This document shows, one piece after another, positions 54,159-61,740 of a DNA stretch of 64,000 nt. The notes under the pieces were generated by a model. That model was not told where the DNA came from and did no database searches. It saw only the letters and a list, made by a program, of their open reading frames with translations. The stretch's first letter is position 1. The number at the start of each line of letters is the position of its first letter. The translations under genes and the position numbers were made by a program. The stretch is from the NCBI RefSeq assembly GCF_004803715.2, contig NZ_CP039383.2, forward strand, positions 1,302,001 to 1,366,000, written 5' to 3'. The stretch is from Luteimonas yindakuii. GTDB taxonomy: Bacteria > Pseudomonadota > Gammaproteobacteria > Xanthomonadales > Xanthomonadaceae.

Positions 54159-55415
54159 TTGAGCTATCGATACTCTCTTTCAATAACGAGTCAATTCCCG
54201 TTTTGCGGAATTCCCCTCCGACTCGACACGTACTCAAGTTGCCAGTTCGCATGTCGTTACTGCTTCGCCAGTGCGCGAGGTGGCAGCACGTCTTCCTCCC
54301 GGACCGTTCCAGCTAGCGTAGAATCGTTTTCACGCCGCCTAGAAAGAGTTTCGAGCGGCCGGCTTTCATCAGCGGTCGATGAGTTCCTCGCGCAGAAGAT
54401 TCCGATTCATTTAGGAGGAATGTCCGACCCATTCCCTCCGATGGAGGAAGGTTTGGGTGTCACACTCGCCCACTTGTCCGCGGCGAGGGAGTATGGTCAG
54501 CCTGTTATTCTGAGCACTAAAGGGCGCGCAGTGGCTTCGGATCACGTGCTTGGCGTGCTTGCCGACGGTCCCTTTGCTGTCCAAATATCACTAAGCACTT
54601 TAAGTGATGAGGTATCTGCCGCAGTAGATGCCGGAGCGCCTGTCGCCAGTGAGCGGTTGGCGATGATGGATAGACTTTCTAGTGCCGGAATTCCGGTGGC
54701 CTGTCGTATTCAACCCGTTCTGCCTGGGAGGGAGACTGAGGTCTTTTCAATCATTGAAGCGTGTGCGCGGGTTGGCGTAAGGCACGTCGCCGTTGAGCAC
54801 CTCAAGCTCCCAATAGAGCGAGGCTGGGCTCACCGCTCGCGGCTCGACGCAGCGCTCGGAATGAATGTCAGAGAGAAGTTCGATCATCTTGGGGCTAGAA
54901 GACATGGAAGGGAGTGGGTTCTCCCTGTGAATTGGCGACTTCCGTCGGTTCTTGAGTACCGGGATCGCACTAGACAATGCGGCATGACGTTTGGTGCTGC
55001 GGATACCGATCTGCTTCATCCCAGTGATGGCGCGGTTTGCTGCAGTGGAGCCGACCTATTAGGACTTGGCGATGGCTTCAAATTTAATTACTTAGAAGCT
55101 ATCCGCGCCGCTAAGGATCACGGTCGCGTTGAATTGGAATCCTTAGAGATGACGTGGCGACCGTCGCGAAGCATTGCCATGCATGTGAACTCAAAGTCAC
55201 GCTCACAGTCGGGCTGCACCATCGAGGATGAAGTCAGGGCTAAGTGGGGCTCTGTCTCACATGGCGCGACCCCGGCAAGTTTTTATTGGGTCGAGTTGGT
55301 GGATGATTTCGAAGGTGGAAAATCCAGAGCGAAATACATTCTAACTAGAGAAGTTCGGGAGTTAATGAAGTCGCCTTCTGTAGATCCAGTTCGGAGGTCA
55401 GCCCAGAATGCGTGA
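54159..55415 (+). CDS. SPL-like radical SAM protein in AT-richer island
   Basis: 418 aa. The radical SAM cluster motif CX3CX2C is Cys28-Cys32-Cys35 (CQFACRYCF), coordinating the 4Fe-4S that cleaves S-adenosylmethionine. HLGGMSDPFPPMEE and CRIQPVLPGRE fit the spore-photoproduct-lyase-like group (COG1533). Further cysteines at ~274, 294 and 295 could hold a second cluster. Substrate unknown. The only usable start is TTG, since an in-frame stop is just upstream; a GGGGG ribosome site precedes it. Base and codon use (TTA, AAA, ATT, AGA) is clearly unlike the neighbouring icmF, implying transfer. It overlaps the next gene by eight bases. Confidence 0.85.
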   Translation: MSYRYSLSITSQFPFCGIPLRLDTYSSCQFACRYCFASARGGSTSSSRTVPASVESFSRRLERVSSGRLSSAVDEFLAQKIPIHLGGMSDPFPPMEEGLGVTLAHLSAAREYGQPVILSTKGRAVASDHVLGVLADGPFAVQISLSTLSDEVSAAVDAGAPVASERLAMMDRLSSAGIPVACRIQPVLPGRETEVFSIIEACARVGVRHVAVEHLKLPIERGWAHRSRLDAALGMNVREKFDHLGARRHGREWVLPVNWRLPSVLEYRDRTRQCGMTFGAADTDLLHPSDGAVCCSGADLLGLGDGFKFNYLEAIRAAKDHGRVELESLEMTWRPSRSIAMHVNSKSRSQSGCTIEDEVRAKWGSVSHGATPASFYWVELVDDFEGGKSRAKYILTREVRELMKSPSVDPVRRSAQNA

Positions 55416-56187
55416 AGTCAGAAAAAAGTCCTGGCTGGATCAATATCGCACGCACTGGCAATGGTATAGGGAGTTCTTCTCCGTCTCCATTCTTCGATAC
55501 TTCGTTGTCTGGTTTTCTATTGTCCCAATTGCACTTAGCCTGTTGCAGGCAGTTCCGGCGCAAATCCAGATAAACGCATGGTCTGTTAACATTCGTCCTT
55601 CACTCCCGTTTAGCTGGACGATACTTTGGTTTGCCTCCCTCGCGTACACCGTCGCACTACTACTATTTACTGCTTGTTGCCCATATTTCATTAAGAAGTA
55701 TCCTTCGTTCGCTCACTACAAGTCAGTTGGGCATTCGCCAAGGTGGCTGGTGTGGCTGGCCTTTGACATCATGAAGAGTGGGGGTGCTCCTTGGAAGAGG
55801 CTTTCAAAGAGGTTGAGTGAAAAAGGCTATTTAGTTGTCAGCAAGGCAGCGGGTGATCTGCCATCAGAGCCGGAAATCCTGGAGAGAGGAACTGTTCTGA
55901 GCTTTATCATGGATGACGTTCGGTATGAGTTTGTAATGCCGCGAGAAGACGCGGAAAAGACGGATGGCGCTGAAAGAGAGATTTATTGGGAAATATTCGG
56001 AGCTCACTCAGGTAGCAGACGATTATTTCGCCTTGCGATCATTCTCTTGTTGATTCTCGCGCTCGTCCTGTTCGGAATTGTCCTGTTGCAGCATGTATGT
56101 TCAGCTCTTCCTGCAGCGCTAGGGAATCTTCTAGAGTTGCTGTTTGGTATGTGGGGTTGGATTTTTGCGAATGTATCAAGAGTATGA
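55408..56187 (+). CDS. Four-helix membrane protein coupled to radical SAM gene
   Basis: 259 aa, unrecognised. Two hydrophobic helices near the N-terminus (~28-50 and ~70-92) are followed by a ~105-residue soluble domain (~95-200, mixed alpha/beta with GTVLSFIMDDVRYEFVMPRED) and two more helices (~205-228 and ~231-252). The predicted topology puts both ends and the central domain on the same side, probably cytoplasmic. GGAGG lies ten bases before the ATG. The start overlaps the radical SAM stop (ATGCGTGA), so the two are translated together and likely work together. Same AT-richer composition. Function unknown. Confidence 0.75.
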   Translation: MREVRKKSWLDQYRTHWQWYREFFSVSILRYFVVWFSIVPIALSLLQAVPAQIQINAWSVNIRPSLPFSWTILWFASLAYTVALLLFTACCPYFIKKYPSFAHYKSVGHSPRWLVWLAFDIMKSGGAPWKRLSKRLSEKGYLVVSKAAGDLPSEPEILERGTVLSFIMDDVRYEFVMPREDAEKTDGAEREIYWEIFGAHSGSRRLFRLAIILLLILALVLFGIVLLQHVCSALPAALGNLLELLFGMWGWIFANVSRV

Positions 56188-56211
56188 GCAGCAAGCGATT
56201 AAAGCGATGCG

Positions 56212-56562
56212 GTGCGAGAGGATAAGTATATTCTGCTCAAGTCCGCGATCGAATCCATCACGACAGGCGTGACACAGGCGGCTGGCTCGGGGCGCCCCAG
56301 CGTTCCGTCTACACGGCAAAACGTTCCGCTATCAACACAGCGGGCGACTGCGGTCGCGGGGCCGGGCCCGACGGCCGCTGCCTACACCGAACCCGCGTCC
56401 AACCCCTGCCACGAGGTCATCGACCACTTCTCCGGCACCTATATCGACCATTGCGCGAAGAACGCACCGCGCAGGCCGCTCTCCGAGGCGGAGGCCCGCG
56501 GGGCGCGCCGCAAAGCGGATGCGGCGATCGAGCTTCTGCGGGATTCCACACCGGAAATGTAA
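56212..56562 (+). CDS. Hypothetical protein, possibly a degraded gene end
   Basis: 116 aa from a GTG with no visible ribosome site. The N-terminal half is low-complexity Ser/Thr/Pro; the C-terminal half (CHEVIDHFSGTYIDHC... to LLRDSTPEM) looks more like real protein. The ending TPEM is shared with the 222-aa lipoprotein at 59669, and a decayed copy of this 3' end occurs at 61603-61656. It may be the surviving C-terminal part of a lipoprotein gene whose start was replaced. Confidence 0.4.
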   Translation: MREDKYILLKSAIESITTGVTQAAGSGRPSVPSTRQNVPLSTQRATAVAGPGPTAAAYTEPASNPCHEVIDHFSGTYIDHCAKNAPRRPLSEAEARGARRKADAAIELLRDSTPEM

Positions 56563-56650
56563 GTCCGGCCACAAGCGGCGCTTGCCAACATCCACGTCGA
56601 GCGGGAGAAAAGAATGGGTACACCACCAGATCAGTGCACCGCTCCCGCCA
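56507..56650 (+). repeat. Duplicated segment, copy 1 (gene end plus next gene start)
   Basis: The last ~18 codons of the 116-aa gene, the intergenic spacer and the first codons of the next gene match 61603-61740 base for base at most positions (GATTCCACACC, GAAATGTA, GGGAGAAAAGAATG, CCAGATCAG). Confidence 0.75.
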
Positions 56651-57096
56651 CCCATCGGAGGCTCGGGATTGTCGTGCTGATAGGTCTGCTGGTCTTCGCA
56701 GCGCCGGTTCTGGCCCAGCAGGTGGACGATGCCACCTACGCAGCGGATATCGCAGCCGCCGAAGCCAATGGCCGCGTCATGTACCAACACGCGCGCGCGG
56801 TGGCGGTGGTGCCGGCTGCGATGCACGAGAACCGCGACATGCGCCGGGATCGTCGCGTCGCGGGCGAAATCACCGAGGGTCGCAATGGACAGGTTGCGGT
56901 GACCGTGATCGACGCAACACCGGCGGCACTGTATCGGGCCACGGTGGCGGCGGATGGCACGTTGGTGTGCCCCGGCCAGGAAAACGGGGTCAGGTTCACT
57001 TCTCGCGTAGGCTTTGCGTGGACGATGGGCCGGCCGGGAGTCGGCGAAGCGCGGAGTCTTGGCTTCGACATCGCGCGGAAATCGTCGCGGCCCTAG
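56614..57096 (+). CDS. Hypothetical exported/membrane protein with repeat-derived C-terminus
   Basis: 160 aa. One hydrophobic segment (~18-35, ending APVLAQ) looks like a signal peptide or anchor. Residues ~36-122 form an unknown soluble domain (DDATYAADIAAAEANGRVMYQ). From ~124 the frame runs into a REP/transposase remnant (GVRFTSRVG... to the stop), so the natural C-terminus is probably lost. GGGAG lies ~8 bases before the ATG, and the first codons and leader match those of the 107-aa gene at 61709. Confidence 0.5.
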   Translation: MGTPPDQCTAPATHRRLGIVVLIGLLVFAAPVLAQQVDDATYAADIAAAEANGRVMYQHARAVAVVPAAMHENRDMRRDRRVAGEITEGRNGQVAVTVIDATPAALYRATVAADGTLVCPGQENGVRFTSRVGFAWTMGRPGVGEARSLGFDIARKSSRP

Positions 57097-57165
57097 GCGC
57101 TTCTGCTGTTGCCGGTAGAGCCGGCGATCTGATCGGCAAGAGGTGCTGCCGGCTCGGCGCTTGAT
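56983..57165 (-). pseudogene. RAYT transposase remnant 1
   Basis: It begins with the exact 19-base motif AACGGGGTCAGGTTCACTT also found at 57737. It continues as a diverged copy of the C-terminal coding end of the REP-associated transposase at 57750 (shared GCCGGCGAAGCGC-, CGGAAATCGTCGCGGCCC- and TGCCGGTAGAGCCGG-like blocks). Only the last ~55 codons are left, with small indels. Confidence 0.7.
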
Positions 57166-57236
57166 ACTATAAGATTTCAGTTGAGTTTGAGCATATTCCA
57201 GCTATGAATAGTTGCTCAAGAGATACAGGAGGCTTC

Positions 57237-57647
57237 ATGTTTGGCCCCAGTAAAGACGTGCTAATCAACCAGCTTGTGGAAAGTTGGAATGAAATATCGC
57301 ACGCGACGACTAGCTGTGTTCGCTTCTTCCGAAGTGGCAGCGGTTGGCAGTGGGTTGTGGCAATGGAGATTTTAACCTACAAGGATGAGGTTGAGATTCA
57401 TGTGGTGCTTTGTTCTAGCCAGCATGCCGGGGACAAACTGATCGAAATAGCTGTCGATCGACCGAACCAGCTCGGGTTCTCCTCGGCACACCGCATTTTC
57501 GGTCCGTTTATGCAGCTTCTCGACGAGAACCTCGGCGTTAAGAGTGAAGCGCGATGGAAGCAAGATATAGACGAATACGGAAGGCTGAGGAGCAGGAACT
57601 TCGAATCTACGCTAAAGGATAGTTCGGACTGGCGACCTACGGAATAA
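57237..57647 (+). CDS. Hypothetical protein, AT-richer, unknown function
   Basis: 136 aa, soluble, no signal peptide. Features: NQLVESWNEISHAT, GWQWVVAMEILTYKDEVEIHVVLCSSQHAGD and a C-terminal charged helix. I do not recognise the family; size and setting resemble immunity or anti-toxin proteins, but this is only a guess. AGGAGG four bases before the ATG at 57237 fixes the start; an ATG eleven codons upstream lacks one. Codon use is AT-richer than the core genes, matching the radical SAM pair. Confidence 0.6.
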   Translation: MFGPSKDVLINQLVESWNEISHATTSCVRFFRSGSGWQWVVAMEILTYKDEVEIHVVLCSSQHAGDKLIEIAVDRPNQLGFSSAHRIFGPFMQLLDENLGVKSEARWKQDIDEYGRLRSRNFESTLKDSSDWRPTE

Positions 57648-57655
57648 CGAGGCGG

Positions 57656-57725
57656 TTTGAATGGTCATTGGCGACGATGGCGTGCGTGTTCCGCTCCGTA
57701 ACCGCGCGTGCGGTTGGAGGACTGA
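57656..57725 (+). pseudogene. 3' fragment of the small membrane gene found intact at 61709
   Basis: ATGGTCATTGGCGACGATGG onward matches 61969-62030 at nearly every base and would encode MVIGDDGVRVPLRNRA. A one-base deletion then changes the end, and the rest of the gene is missing. The fragment abuts the left end of the transposase unit. Confidence 0.8.
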
Positions 57726-57736
57726 GCGGAACGAAT

Positions 57737-58597
57737 AACGGGGTCAGGTTCACTTCCCGTGCGAGGCCTTGCCTGGGCGGTGCGCCGGTCGGGTGCCGGC
57801 GAAGCGCCGGGTTTTGGCTTCCACCATGGCACGGAAGTCGTCGCCGCCCCAGGCGCGTTGTTGCTGCAGGTAGAGCCGGATCTCGTCGAGCTGGTCGGCG
57901 GGAAGGGCCTTGTCAAGCAGGCTCCGGTAGGCGGCGTTGCGTGCTTCGGGCGACGTGCCCAGCGCGTGCCATGCAGGATGCGGGGTGAGCTTCGAGTGCG
58001 GGCGCTGGCCAACGTTGGCCGCGCAGCTCGACCAGCGGTAGGCCACGGGATCATCCGTCATCCGCGCGCGCACCGGATTGAGCTCGATATAGCGATAGCA
58101 GGCGAGGACGTACCGCTCGCTGTCGACCAGGCATGCCTTGTAGCGGCCCTCCCACAGGGTGCCGCTGCGTGCATGGCGTGCGTTGAACAGGCCGACGTAC
58201 TGGCGCCCGAGGCGCTGCATCAGCCGGCTGATCGCGCCGGTTTCGGGTGGTGTGGCCAGCAGATGCACGTGGTTGTCCATGAGCACGTACGCGCAGCTGT
58301 ACGCCGGTGGCGGCCAGCGCCTCGCCCAGCAGCGTGAGATAGCGCAGCCGGTCGCCGTCGTCGAGGAAGCAGGGCAAGCGGTTGTTGCCGCGCTGCACGA
58401 TGTGCTGCGCTACGCCGGGCAGGTCGAATCGTGGCAGACGGGCCATGTCATGGATCGTGGGCGGCCGCTGCCGGTGGAGCGATCGCCGCCCACCGTGCAG
58501 TGCCGTCGGGCTTCCGGACGCAGCCACGTCGGAAAGGTGGACCCGACCCCGTTTCAGACCCGACGCAGCACGTCAAAAAAGTGAACTTGACCCCGTT
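57737..58597 (-). mobile_element. REP-associated tyrosine transposase unit with 19-bp terminal repeats
   Basis: The left end AACGGGGTCAGGTTCACTT (57737-57755) and the inverted right end (58579-58597) agree at 18 of 19 bases and enclose a RAYT gene and little else. A further partial repeat (GACCCCGTTTCAGACCC) lies at 58545-58562. Such units are the REP/RAYT (REPtron) type: a single-strand Y1 transposase bounded by REP palindromes. Confidence 0.8.
57750..58446 (-). pseudogene. REP-associated tyrosine transposase (Y1, IS200-like), frameshifted
   Basis: About 230 aa if repaired. The N-terminal frame reads MARLPRFDLPGVAQHIVQRGNN and runs to ATGVQL. The rest (AYVLMDNHVHLLATPPE..., LNPVRARM, YRWSS) is in another frame. 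They join if two bases are restored near 58293 (expected Leu-His-Ala-Tyr). The HxH metal site (NHVHLL) and the Tyr-containing LGRQYVGLFNARH helix are present in the second frame. A second in-frame ATG (MDNHVH) could give a shorter product lacking the N-terminus. Probably inactive in its present form. Confidence 0.85.
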
Positions 58598-58695
58598 TTC
58601 AATCCGTAAGTTAAAGCTTATCGCTCTTCGACCGGCTGGTTTATCGCCACGGACGTCGTCGGGTACAGTCACCTAGGGCGAAACGGGGACATGGA

Positions 58696-59568
58696 TTGAG
58701 CCTGGAAATTTTCCTGATCGATTTCGAGAACGTGCAGCCCACCGGCGTGGGTCGGCTGCGGCTGGTGCCCGGCGCGTGCCGGATCATGCTGTTCCTCGGC
58801 CAGAACCAGAACAAGGTGCCGATCGAGTTGACCCGGGCGCTGCAGCGGTTCGGCACCGATGTCGAGTACCTGAGCATCGCGGGTAGCGGGCCGAACGCGG
58901 TCGACTTCCACATCGCGTTTTACATCGGCCACTTGGCCCAGCGGCATCCAGGTGCGAAGTTCACCATCGTGTCCGGCGACACCGGCTTCGATCCGCTGGT
59001 GCGTCACCTGACCGCCACGCTGAAAATCGAATGCCGCCGGATCAGGGCACTGCCTGGGCAAGCCGAGACCAGGGTGACGTCAGCGGTGGCCGTGGCGCCT
59101 GCTGCGGCAGCGGTTGCAGCCGGGCAGGGCGCAATGGTGTCATCCACGGACACAGCCGCCGCCTCATCCGCCCTCCCCGCTGGCGGCAACGTGGTGGCGA
59201 TCAAGCCAACCGCGATCTCTCAGGTGGCACAGATTCCCGCGGCGGTCGCGGTGGCCGCGCCTGTGCAGGCCAAGCGTGGGAAGGATGTCGAGGTCACGGT
59301 ACTGTCCGAGTCGACCCCGGCGCCGAAATCCAGGGCAATCGCGGCGGACGTGGAGACGTTCACCGCGCAGGTGGTCGAGCGTCTCAAGGGCTTGAAGCAC
59401 GCCAGGCCCGCGACGCTCAAGACGCTCACGTCTTCGCTCACCTCATGGGCGACACCCGCGCCAGGTGCGCGCGTCGTTCCGCAGGTGATCGCGCGTCTGA
59501 AGGACCGCAAGCTGATCGCGATCGAGGGCTCGAAGGTGTCATATCGATTCAAGGGACCGATCCGGTAA
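58696..59568 (+). CDS. NYN/PIN-like ribonuclease domain protein with C-terminal winged-helix-like domain
   Basis: 290 aa. The N-terminal ~120 residues form a NYN (PIN-like) nuclease domain: IFLIDFENVQP with the first metal-binding Asp, GPNAVDFHIAF, and FTIVSGDTGFDPLV with further Asp residues. An Ala/Val-rich linker (~125-210) leads to a ~70-residue C-terminal domain (FTAQVVERLKGLKHARPATLKTL... KLIAIEGSKVSYRF) that looks like a winged-helix/LOTUS-type RNA-binding fold. It probably acts on RNA. The start is TTG, placed inside a tiny ATG-GAT-TGA frame five bases upstream. The stop overlaps a diverged REP motif. Confidence 0.8.
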   Translation: MSLEIFLIDFENVQPTGVGRLRLVPGACRIMLFLGQNQNKVPIELTRALQRFGTDVEYLSIAGSGPNAVDFHIAFYIGHLAQRHPGAKFTIVSGDTGFDPLVRHLTATLKIECRRIRALPGQAETRVTSAVAVAPAAAAVAAGQGAMVSSTDTAAASSALPAGGNVVAIKPTAISQVAQIPAAVAVAAPVQAKRGKDVEVTVLSESTPAPKSRAIAADVETFTAQVVERLKGLKHARPATLKTLTSSLTSWATPAPGARVVPQVIARLKDRKLIAIEGSKVSYRFKGPIR

Positions 59569-59585
59569 CGCGGTCAGGTTCACCT
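59567..59585 (+). repeat. Diverged REP/RAYT end motif
   Basis: AACGCGGTCAGGTTCACCT matches the transposase terminal repeat at 17 of 19 bases. It overlaps the last bases of the NYN gene. Confidence 0.65.
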
Positions 59586-59668
59586 GGTCGCACGTCGTAG
59601 CAAGGTTGCGTCGCCAGGGTTGTTATGTCGAAGCGGTGGAAGAGCCGCTGTTATCGTGATGGGGGGGT

Positions 59669-60337
59669 GTGGTGAAACGGAATTGGTTGCTGGTACTGCC
59701 CCTCATGCTGACCGGTTGCGGGGTAGGTGAGCATGACTCCGAGCGACGTGAGCCCCAGCGGGCCGGACAACCGTTGACGCCTGTGGAGACCGCCGCGCGG
59801 ATGGCCGCGATTCGCGGATCCGCGATCCTCGGCGATCAGGAAGGAGTGCGGCGGGGCATGGAGGCGTTCAATGACGACTTCCGCAGGTCGATCAAGCTGG
59901 CCGACCCGGCCCGCAAGGTGGATCGTGAGGCTGCGCGGGCGGCGATCCGGCATGTCGATGGCGTCAGGTCAGTCGCATGGATCGACCACGAGAATCTGCT
60001 GGTAATCGTGGCGACGAACGAGGCCCGCAGTCAGCGCACCATCGATGACATCTGTATCGAGCTGGAGCCGCTCGGCGATACCCTCGGGGTGGTCGTGAAC
60101 CTGCAGAGCGGGGCAGCAAGGTCGGGAGACGAGCTGGAGATCCTCAGTCGCAATTGCCAGCTGGTGCCTGGGGACAGGGCCTTCATGCAGCGGCATCGGC
60201 AAGTGGACGTGGTCCCGCCGGAGTTGCGCGCCGAACACAAGCGCAACAACGCCCATCCGCCGGCCGATCCGGAACGTCTAAGGCGTCAGCAGGAAGAAGC
60301 GATGCGGATCCTGGAGGCTACGACGCCCGAGATGTGA
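59669..60337 (+). CDS. Hypothetical lipoprotein
   Basis: 222 aa with a lipobox LMLTGC at ~residue 17. The mature part is helical and charged, with a likely core at ~85-165 (HVDGVRSVAWIDHENLLVIVATNEARSQRTIDDICIELEPLGD...). It ends RILEATTPEM, like the truncated gene at 56212. It starts at one of two adjacent GTG codons (59669 or 59672) after a run of seven G. Family unknown; lipoproteins with this setting may be periplasmic immunity or effector-linked proteins, which is not shown here. Confidence 0.7.
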   Translation: MVKRNWLLVLPLMLTGCGVGEHDSERREPQRAGQPLTPVETAARMAAIRGSAILGDQEGVRRGMEAFNDDFRRSIKLADPARKVDREAARAAIRHVDGVRSVAWIDHENLLVIVATNEARSQRTIDDICIELEPLGDTLGVVVNLQSGAARSGDELEILSRNCQLVPGDRAFMQRHRQVDVVPPELRAEHKRNNAHPPADPERLRRQQEEAMRILEATTPEM

Positions 60338-60346
60338 CGGCGGGAG

Positions 60347-60577
60347 TAACGCCGTCAGCTTCTTTCCCGGGTGAGGCCGTGCGCGGGCGCTGTGCCGGCC
60401 GGGGTGCCGGCGAGCCGCTGTCCGAAGTTGGCCACGCAGCTCGACCAGCGATAAGCCCCGGGATCACTCATTCGCGCGCGCGCCGGATGAGCTCGATGTA
60501 GTGATAGCAGGCGAGGACGTACCGCTCGCTGTCGACCAGGCACGCCTTGTAGCGGCCCTCCCACAAGGTGCGGCTGC
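60347..60577 (-). pseudogene. RAYT transposase remnant 2
   Basis: A weak copy of the terminal motif (AACGCCGTCAGCTTCTTT) is followed by sequence matching the centre of the 57750 transposase: CAGGCGAGGACGTACCGCTCG and TTGTAGCGGCCCTCCCACA are shared with 58096-58160. The frame is broken and both ends of the gene are missing. Confidence 0.75.
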
Positions 60578-60580
60578 GTT

Positions 60581-60967
60581 TCAGGACTCCGAGCCAGACA
60601 GGAACCGATCCTGCTCACGCACGACCTGCCCGTACTCGACCGACTCATAGGCATCGATGCAGTTCATCAGCGAAAGGTCGGTCCCCGGCATCTTCGGTAC
60701 CGCGGGACGCTCGACCACCCAGTTATCGAAGAAGCGGCGGACATTTGCGTAGGCCTCCTCGCTGCCGTGCGCGCCCAGCTGGAAGTAGCCGTTCATTGCC
60801 GCGCCGCCCTGGGCCGCACGGCCCTCGACATGCGCCGCCACGCAGTAGGCCAAGCCCCATTGCTTCAGCATCAGACGCGGATCGTCTGCCGCAGCGGGAG
60901 TGCTACAGGCTGCCAACAACGCCAGGGCCGGGCGGGTCCACTTCCTGTCGGGAATACGCCACGTCAT
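60581..60967 (-). CDS. Tai4-like T6SS amidase immunity protein, orphan
   Basis: 128-aa exported protein resembling Tai4, the periplasmic immunity protein against type VI amidase Tae4. Recognisable stretches are LKQWGLAYCVAAHVEG, NGYFQLGAHGSEEAYANVRRF and LSLMNCIDAYESVEYGQVV, with the two conserved Cys. The N-terminus has a signal with a possible lipobox (LALLAAC). An earlier ATG ending at 61039 has a better ribosome site (AGGGGGAAG) but adds 24 non-conserved residues; I prefer the start that gives the signal peptide. No tae4 amidase or T6SS gene is in the window. The 3' end abuts a transposase remnant. Confidence 0.75.
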   Translation of the reverse strand: MTWRIPDRKWTRPALALLAACSTPAAADDPRLMLKQWGLAYCVAAHVEGRAAQGGAAMNGYFQLGAHGSEEAYANVRRFFDNWVVERPAVPKMPGTDLSLMNCIDAYESVEYGQVVREQDRFLSGSES

Positions 60968-61159
60968 TCGTTGCGCCCACGGGGTGGGAGACAACGGGGG
61001 CCCGTTCGTTCCTCCGGTCGATCGCAACTGGTGATCCATATGCTTCCCCCTCGGTTCCTCGCGTCCCCGGTGCGCCATGTGCGTGCCGGGCACCGGCCAT
61101 CGTAAAGTGTTGCCGCCATCGTGCGATAACGTGGCGACACCCACTTCATGGAGATTGCG

Positions 61160-61537
61160 ATGGGACTTTTGGACGGCCTGCTTGGCAACGCATCGAAGAT
61201 CGAACCTGCACAGATCCAGCAGGAGTTCTCCAAGGTGCTCGCGCCGGGCGAGCAGGTGGAACACGCCTACAAGCTGATCCGCGACTACTTCGTCTTTACC
61301 GACAAACGCTTCGTGATCGTCAACAAGCAGGGGCTGACCGGCAGCAAGGTCGAGTACCACTCGATTCCATACCGCAGCATCACCCACTTCAGCGTGGAAA
61401 CGGCCGGCTCGTTCGATCTCGACGCCGAGCTCAAGATCTGGATCTCGGGCACCCCGACGCCGATCCAGACCCAGTTCAACAAGCAGCTGAGCATCTACGA
61501 AGTCCAGGCCGTGCTGGCGTCGTACGTGCTGCGCTAG
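61160..61537 (+). CDS. PH domain-containing protein (bacterial bPH/YokE-like)
   Basis: 125-aa soluble protein made of one bacterial pleckstrin-homology-like domain: EQVEHAYKLIRDYFVFTDKRFVIVNKQGLTGSKVEYHSIPYRSITHFSVETAGSFDLDAELKIWISG, the usual beta-strand order with a C-terminal helix. Many genomes carry such single-domain proteins; function is not known. GGAG six bases before the ATG at 61160 decides this start over an ATG four codons earlier. It is divergent from the Tai4-like gene. Confidence 0.85.
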   Translation: MGLLDGLLGNASKIEPAQIQQEFSKVLAPGEQVEHAYKLIRDYFVFTDKRFVIVNKQGLTGSKVEYHSIPYRSITHFSVETAGSFDLDAELKIWISGTPTPIQTQFNKQLSIYEVQAVLASYVLR

Positions 61538-61602
61538 TGGCTTGGTTGGCGGGGTCGGGGGAGGGCACCGCAGGGGGCGCGCAACAGATCACGTCAGTGC
61601 TT

Positions 61603-61740
61603 GCCGCAAAGTGGATGCGGCGATCGAGTTTTGAGGGATTCCACACCCGAAATGTAGTCGGTACACAGCAAGGCGATTGCCAGCCTCAACATCAACAGGG
61701 GGAAGAGAATGAATGCACAACCAGATCAGGGCGCCGTTCT
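61603..61740 (+). repeat. Duplicated segment, copy 2
   Basis: It matches 56507-56650. The gene-end part has lost one base (GAGTTTTGAGGG), so the reading frame to TPEM is broken here, while the downstream start region leads into the intact 107-aa gene. The stretch 61538-61708 holds nothing else that I can see. Confidence 0.75.

Noticed and set aside
60581..60967. Complete type VI secretion cluster
   Set aside because: Only an immunity-like gene is present; no tss, hcp, vgrG or effector gene lies in the window.
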